Shown one piece after another: positions 60,075 through 64,000 of a DNA stretch of 64,000 nt. Each line of letters begins with the position of its first letter. The stretch's first letter is position 1. Below the pieces are notes generated by a model, which was not told the DNA's origin, did not search any database, and was given only the letters and a program-made list of their open reading frames with translations. A program made the translations under genes and the position numbers. This stretch comes from Flavobacterium sp. N2270 (lineage in GTDB: Bacteria; Bacteroidota; Bacteroidia; Flavobacteriales; Flavobacteriaceae), in NCBI RefSeq assembly GCF_025947225.1, contig NZ_CP110005.1:2294001-2358000 (forward strand), in the 5' to 3' direction.

Positions 60075-61607
60075 ATGAGAAAATACCTTTTATTATGTTC
60101 ATTAGTCATATTAACCATATGTTCTTGCCGTTCTGATTTTGATTTTGAACCTAGTACAGGTCGTCTAGGTTTCTCAAAAGACACGGTTTATTTAGATACT
60201 GTATTTACCAATATAGGTTCTTCAACATATACATTAAAAGTTTATAACAGAAGTAATAAAAACATTTCTATTCCTAATATTCAATTAGGCGAAAAAGAAA
60301 ATTCTAAATACCGATTAATGGTTGACGGAATGCCCGGTAAAGTATTTAATAACGTTGAATTACTTGCTAAAGATAGTATGTTCATTTTTATTGAAACTAC
60401 TATTGACTATAATGATTATGTTAATTCCGAAACTACTTTTTTATATACTGACCATATTGAATTTGGAACAGATTTAAATTTTCAAAAAGTAGAATTAGTA
60501 ACCTTGGTTCAAGATGCAATTTTTTTATATCCAAAAAAATTTAGTAACGGAACAACAGAAACTTTACCAATTGGTGATGATGAAATTTACGGATTTTACC
60601 TTGACCCTGCCGACCCACTAAACGGAGATGAATTACATTGGACTAACACTAAACCTTATGTAATTTATGGCTACGCAGCTGTTCCGCCTGCAAGCACGCT
60701 TATTGTTGACGCTGGAGTTAGAGCACATTTTCATGCCGAATCTGGAATAATTGTTGCAAATACTGCTTCTTTACAAGTAAACGGAACAACTTCTTTAACT
60801 GACGATTTAGAAAATGAAGTGATTTTTGAAAGTGATCGTTTAGAACCATCTTATACTGATGTTCCAGGACAATGGGGAACCGTTTGGTTTACTCAAGGAA
60901 GTACTAATAACTCAATTACAAATTTAACAATTAAAAATGCTACTGTTGGAATGTTAGTTTCTGGAAATGACGGAACTACTACTCCAACTTTAGATTTAAC
61001 CAATGTTCAAATTTATAACTGTAGTAATGTTGGTTTATTAGCACGAACAGGAAATATAACAGGAAGAAACATTGCAATTAACAATTGTGGCGAAACCAGC
61101 TTGGCATGTTCTTTTGGAGGTTCATATGAATTTACACATTGTACATTTGCTAATTATTGGTCAACCCCAAGTCAAACTGCTGTATTAATTGACGATTATG
61201 ATGGAAGTGCAATTTATGCACTAACGAAAGCCAATTTTAGAAACTGTATAATTTATGGTTCAACAAATTTGGCTCTTTCTTTAAATAAAGAAGGTTCTAC
61301 ATTTGAATATCAATTTGATAATTGTCTTATTAAGTTTGCCGATTTTAGCAATCAATTTTCAACTCACCCTGAATACCAATTTACTGGAACAAATTATACA
61401 AATTGTATTATAGCAACAAACTCTACAATTAATAAACCTGATTTTTTTAATACAGATAGTAATGAGCTAATTATTGGCGAAGATTCAGCTGCAAAAGGAA
61501 TGGCTAATTCAACCTACTCTACCTTTAATGATATTTTAGACAAACCTAGAAATACTACTAATGGATACGACATTGGAGCTTACAATTTCATTGTTTTTCC
61601 AAATTAA
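60075..61607 (+). CDS. Large lipoprotein with beta-helix-like repeats
   Basis: 510 aa. Lipobox ICSC (about Cys18). A beta-sandwich N-terminal part (DTVFTNIGSSTYTLKVYNRS), then repeated short strands (VDAGVRAHFHAESGIIVANT, TNLTIKNATVGMLVSG) typical of a right-handed beta-helix. Found in this form in many Flavobacteriia. Outer-membrane or surface lipoprotein; function unknown. Confidence 0.82.
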   Translation: MRKYLLLCSLVILTICSCRSDFDFEPSTGRLGFSKDTVYLDTVFTNIGSSTYTLKVYNRSNKNISIPNIQLGEKENSKYRLMVDGMPGKVFNNVELLAKDSMFIFIETTIDYNDYVNSETTFLYTDHIEFGTDLNFQKVELVTLVQDAIFLYPKKFSNGTTETLPIGDDEIYGFYLDPADPLNGDELHWTNTKPYVIYGYAAVPPASTLIVDAGVRAHFHAESGIIVANTASLQVNGTTSLTDDLENEVIFESDRLEPSYTDVPGQWGTVWFTQGSTNNSITNLTIKNATVGMLVSGNDGTTTPTLDLTNVQIYNCSNVGLLARTGNITGRNIAINNCGETSLACSFGGSYEFTHCTFANYWSTPSQTAVLIDDYDGSAIYALTKANFRNCIIYGSTNLALSLNKEGSTFEYQFDNCLIKFADFSNQFSTHPEYQFTGTNYTNCIIATNSTINKPDFFNTDSNELIIGEDSAAKGMANSTYSTFNDILDKPRNTTNGYDIGAYNFIVFPN

Positions 61608-61626
61608 TAACTTAAACCAAACCAAT

Positions 61627-62268
61627 ATGAAAAAAATAACTTTATCACTACTTATAGTATCTATGAGTATTATTTCTTGTAAAAAAGAAGAAGCAAAAGT
61701 TGAAGCAACTACACCAGAAGTTACAACCGAGACTACCGAAATAGCCGAAGTAACTCCAGACTCTGCAGCTGTTGCAAAAGCTTGGGCAGATTACGCAACT
61801 CCAACTAAAGCACATGAAATGCTTGCAAAAGATACAGGAACTTGGGATGCAGATATGACTTTTTGGATGGAAGGAAATCCTGAACCTCAAAAAGCAACTT
61901 CTGTTGCAACATACAAAATGATTTTAGATGGAAAATATCAAGAAGGTATTTATAAAGGCAATATGTTTGGAATGGCTTTTGAAGGCCGTGGTATGACAGC
62001 TTATGACAATGCTTCTAAAGAATATATTGCAACTTGGGCAGATAATATGGGAACAGGTTTATTGGTTTCTCGTGGCCAATATGACGAAGCAACTAAATCA
62101 ATAACCTTTAACGGAAAAATGGTTGACCCAGTAACTGGAAAAGAAAAAAGCATAAAAGAAGTTATTACTTATATTGATGCTGACAACCAAAAAATGGAAA
62201 TGTTTGACATAAATGCAGATGGAACTGAGTTTAAAAACATGGAAATTCTTTCAAAAAGAAGAAAATAA
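61627..62268 (+). CDS. DUF1579-family lipoprotein
   Basis: 213 aa from the ATG at 61627. Lipobox SIISC, a Thr/Glu/Val-rich linker (residues 20-45), then a DUF1579-like domain (GTWDADMTFWMEGNPEPQKA ... ATWADNMGTGLLVSRGQYDE). Predicted beta-barrel ligand-binding fold. 19 nt after the preceding lipoprotein; possibly one operon. Terminator follows. Confidence 0.85.
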   Translation: MKKITLSLLIVSMSIISCKKEEAKVEATTPEVTTETTEIAEVTPDSAAVAKAWADYATPTKAHEMLAKDTGTWDADMTFWMEGNPEPQKATSVATYKMILDGKYQEGIYKGNMFGMAFEGRGMTAYDNASKEYIATWADNMGTGLLVSRGQYDEATKSITFNGKMVDPVTGKEKSIKEVITYIDADNQKMEMFDINADGTEFKNMEILSKRRK

Positions 62269-62290
62269 TTCCCTTATAAAAGTATAAAAC

Positions 62291-62324
62291 ATAAAGCTGT
62301 TCAGAAAAAGAACAGCTTTTTTAT
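62291..62324 (+). terminator. Terminator before purL
   Basis: Stem AAAGCTGTTC / GAACAGCTTT, loop agaaaaa, followed by a T-run. Confidence 0.85.
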
Positions 62325-62344
62325 TTTTATACACTACTAAAACT

Positions 62345-62374
62345 TTGAACTTCTAACTTTTTAGAATAAATTTG
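62345..62374 (+). promoter_or_regulatory. Canonical Bacteroidota promoter of purL
   Basis: TTG at 62345-62347, 19-nt spacer, TAAATTTG at 62367-62374: matches the -33 TTG / -7 TAnnTTTG consensus. 36 nt before the purL ATG. Confidence 0.75.
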
Positions 62375-62410
62375 CACTTTAAAAACAACAACACAAAACA
62401 ACTACATACA

Positions 62411-64000
62411 ATGATTCATTTCTTCGGGAACAAAACCAACAAGGTTTTTGCAGTTCAGTCGCAAAACGAATTTACAGCAGAAGACATCAACAAATTAAAT
62501 TGGCTTTTTGGTAGCGCTCATAAAATAGAAAAATCCGTACTTACGGATTTTTTTGTTGGACCACGTTCAGCAATGATAACACCTTGGAGTACAAATGCTG
62601 TTGAAATTACTCAAAATATGGGTATTTCTGGAATTATTAGAATTGAAGAATTTGAAACTTGCTCATCAGATTTTAAAGATTTTGATCCAATGATTTCTCA
62701 AAAATATACTGAATTAAATCAGGATATTTACACGATTAATGTGCAACCAGAAGCAATTCTTGATATTGATGATATTGCTGCATATAATACATCTGAAGGT
62801 TTAGCATTAAACGAAGAAGAAGTTGAATATTTAAATAATTTAGCTACCAAATTAGGTAGAAAATTAACTGATTCTGAAATATTTGCTTTCTCACAGGCCA
62901 ATTCAGAACATTGTCGTCATAAAATCTTCAACGGAACATTTATAATTGATGGAGAAGAAATGCCAACTTCTTTATTTAAATTAATTAGAAAAACATCGGA
63001 AACCAATCCTAACGATATTGTTTCTGCTTATAAGGATAATGTAGCTTTTGTAAAAGGACCAAGAGTAGAACAATTTGCTCCTAAAAGCGCTGACAAACCT
63101 GATTTTTACGAAAAGAAAGACTTTGATTCGGTAATTTCATTAAAAGCAGAAACACATAATTTCCCTACAACTGTTGAGCCTTTTAACGGTGCCGCAACGG
63201 GTTCTGGTGGAGAAATTCGCGATCGTTTAGCAGGTGGACAAGGTTCTTTACCTTTAGCTGGAACTGCTGTTTACATGACTTCATATTCGCGTTTAGCTGA
63301 CCCATTCGACTCCGCTCAGGGCAAGCCTTGGGAAAACGGAATGGAAGAACGTAAATGGTTGTATCAAACTCCAATGGATATCTTAATCAAAGCTTCTAAT
63401 GGAGCTTCAGATTTTGGTAATAAATTTGGTCAACCACTAATTACTGGTTCTATACTTACGTTTGAACATGAAGAAGATGCTCGTAAACTTGGTTTCGATA
63501 AAGTAATCATGCAAGCAGGTGGAATTGGCTACGGAAAATTAGACCAAGCAATTAAGAAAAAACCACAAGAAGGAGATAAAATTGTAATTCTTGGTGGAGA
63601 AAATTATAGAATTGGAATGGGTGGAGCTGCTGTATCTTCTGCAGATACTGGTGAATTTAGTTCAGGAATTGAATTAAATGCCATTCAACGTTCTAATCCA
63701 GAAATGCAAAAACGTGCTGCTAATGCTATTCGTGGTTTAGTAGAAAGCGATAATAATCCTATTGTTTCTATTCACGATCATGGTGCTGGCGGACATTTAA
63801 ATTGTTTGACTGAACTTGTAGAAGAAACTGGAGGTTTAATCGATTTAGACAAATTACCTGTGGGTGACCCTACTCTTTCCGCTAAAGAAATTATCGGTAA
63901 CGAATCGCAAGAAAGAATGGGATTGGTTATTGGTAAAAAAGATATCGACATTTTACAACGAATTGCAGACAGAGAGCGTTCTCCAATGTATGAAGTTGGT
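62411..64000 (+). CDS. purL: Phosphoribosylformylglycinamidine synthase (5' part)
   Basis: First 530 codons; the gene continues beyond the window. FGAM synthase of purine biosynthesis (large, PurL/PurS-fused form typical of Bacteroidota and Proteobacteria). Landmarks: SQANSEHCRHKIFNG, LKAETHNFPTTVEPFNGAAT, GSGGEIRDRLAGG, and GASDFGNKFGQPLI. Odd point: after VYMTSYSRL there is an ADPFDSAQGKP insert encoded by a REP-like sequence. Confidence 0.95.
   Translation, partial: MIHFFGNKTNKVFAVQSQNEFTAEDINKLNWLFGSAHKIEKSVLTDFFVGPRSAMITPWSTNAVEITQNMGISGIIRIEEFETCSSDFKDFDPMISQKYTELNQDIYTINVQPEAILDIDDIAAYNTSEGLALNEEEVEYLNNLATKLGRKLTDSEIFAFSQANSEHCRHKIFNGTFIIDGEEMPTSLFKLIRKTSETNPNDIVSAYKDNVAFVKGPRVEQFAPKSADKPDFYEKKDFDSVISLKAETHNFPTTVEPFNGAATGSGGEIRDRLAGGQGSLPLAGTAVYMTSYSRLADPFDSAQGKPWENGMEERKWLYQTPMDILIKASNGASDFGNKFGQPLITGSILTFEHEEDARKLGFDKVIMQAGGIGYGKLDQAIKKKPQEGDKIVILGGENYRIGMGGAAVSSADTGEFSSGIELNAIQRSNPEMQKRAANAIRGLVESDNNPIVSIHDHGAGGHLNCLTELVEETGGLIDLDKLPVGDPTLSAKEIIGNESQERMGLVIGKKDIDILQRIADRERSPMYEVG
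63304..63328 (+). repeat. REP-like sequence inside purL
   Basis: ATTCGACTCCGCTCAGGGCA then AGCCT is the widespread repeat whose reverse reading gives the known artefact peptide ACPERSRMG. It is in frame here and adds about eight to ten residues (DPFDSAQGKP) to a surface loop. Confidence 0.6.

Noticed and set aside
1..64000. Integrase gene or attI within the window
   Set aside because: Checked the listed proteins and larger gaps; no tyrosine recombinase motifs (R..HRH..Y) were seen.

Overview
The window is AT-rich (about 30% GC) and comes from a Bacteroidota, most likely a Flavobacterium-like member of the Flavobacteriaceae. The evidence is type IX secretion (T9SS) C-terminal sorting domains, TAnnTTTG-type promoters, weak Shine-Dalgarno sequences, a bacillithiol gene (bshB1) and menaquinone-type genes. 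It has two very different halves.

1-50604 is an integron-like gene-cassette array. 51 palindromic attC-like sites (aC0-aC50, about 125-160 bp) separate one partial (C0) and 50 complete cassettes (C1-C50), about 1 kb each. Almost every gene points the same way. Each site reads C-N7-AAC-A-[18-nt arm]-[variable middle with its own hairpin, often TATATTTG]-[18-nt arm]-nnnAC-GTT-N7-A. The bases after GTT at the start of a cassette are complementary to the bases before AAC at the end of the same cassette, not of its neighbour. A palindrome is therefore rebuilt only when a cassette is circularised, which is the hallmark of integron cassettes. No integrase or attI is present; by integron polarity they should lie left of position 1. 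The distal end is the degenerate site aC50 followed by a terminator.

Cassette cargo is mostly short secreted, lipoprotein or membrane proteins of unknown function, plus recognisable singles: S8 subtilases with T9SS tails, a retropepsin-like protease, an ABC ATPase with a small membrane partner, a TlpA-like thioredoxin, an ankyrin protein, a SUKH/SMI1 protein, a Coq4-like protein with HDxxHx11E, a HEPN-like protein and phage-type small proteins. Several cassettes are duplicated (C1/C10, C2/C11, C4/C23, C13/C46, and C3 with part of C41). C41 is a recombinant hybrid. Four cassettes (C18, C19, C37, C42) have no credible ORF, and three of these form one noncoding family. Two cassettes (C6, C24) carry genes in the opposite orientation.

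50605-64000 is ordinary chromosome: a DbpA-like DEAD-box helicase, an M14 peptidase, a Nudix hydrolase divergent from pyrE, an SRPBCC protein, a TauE/SafE permease, tRNA-His, a thioesterase-isochorismate synthase-bshB1 operon, two lipoproteins and the 5' part of purL, which carries an in-frame REP-like insertion.

All alignments and pairings were done by eye; percentages are hand counts. Names aC0-aC50, C0-C50 and site families A-K are my own labels.
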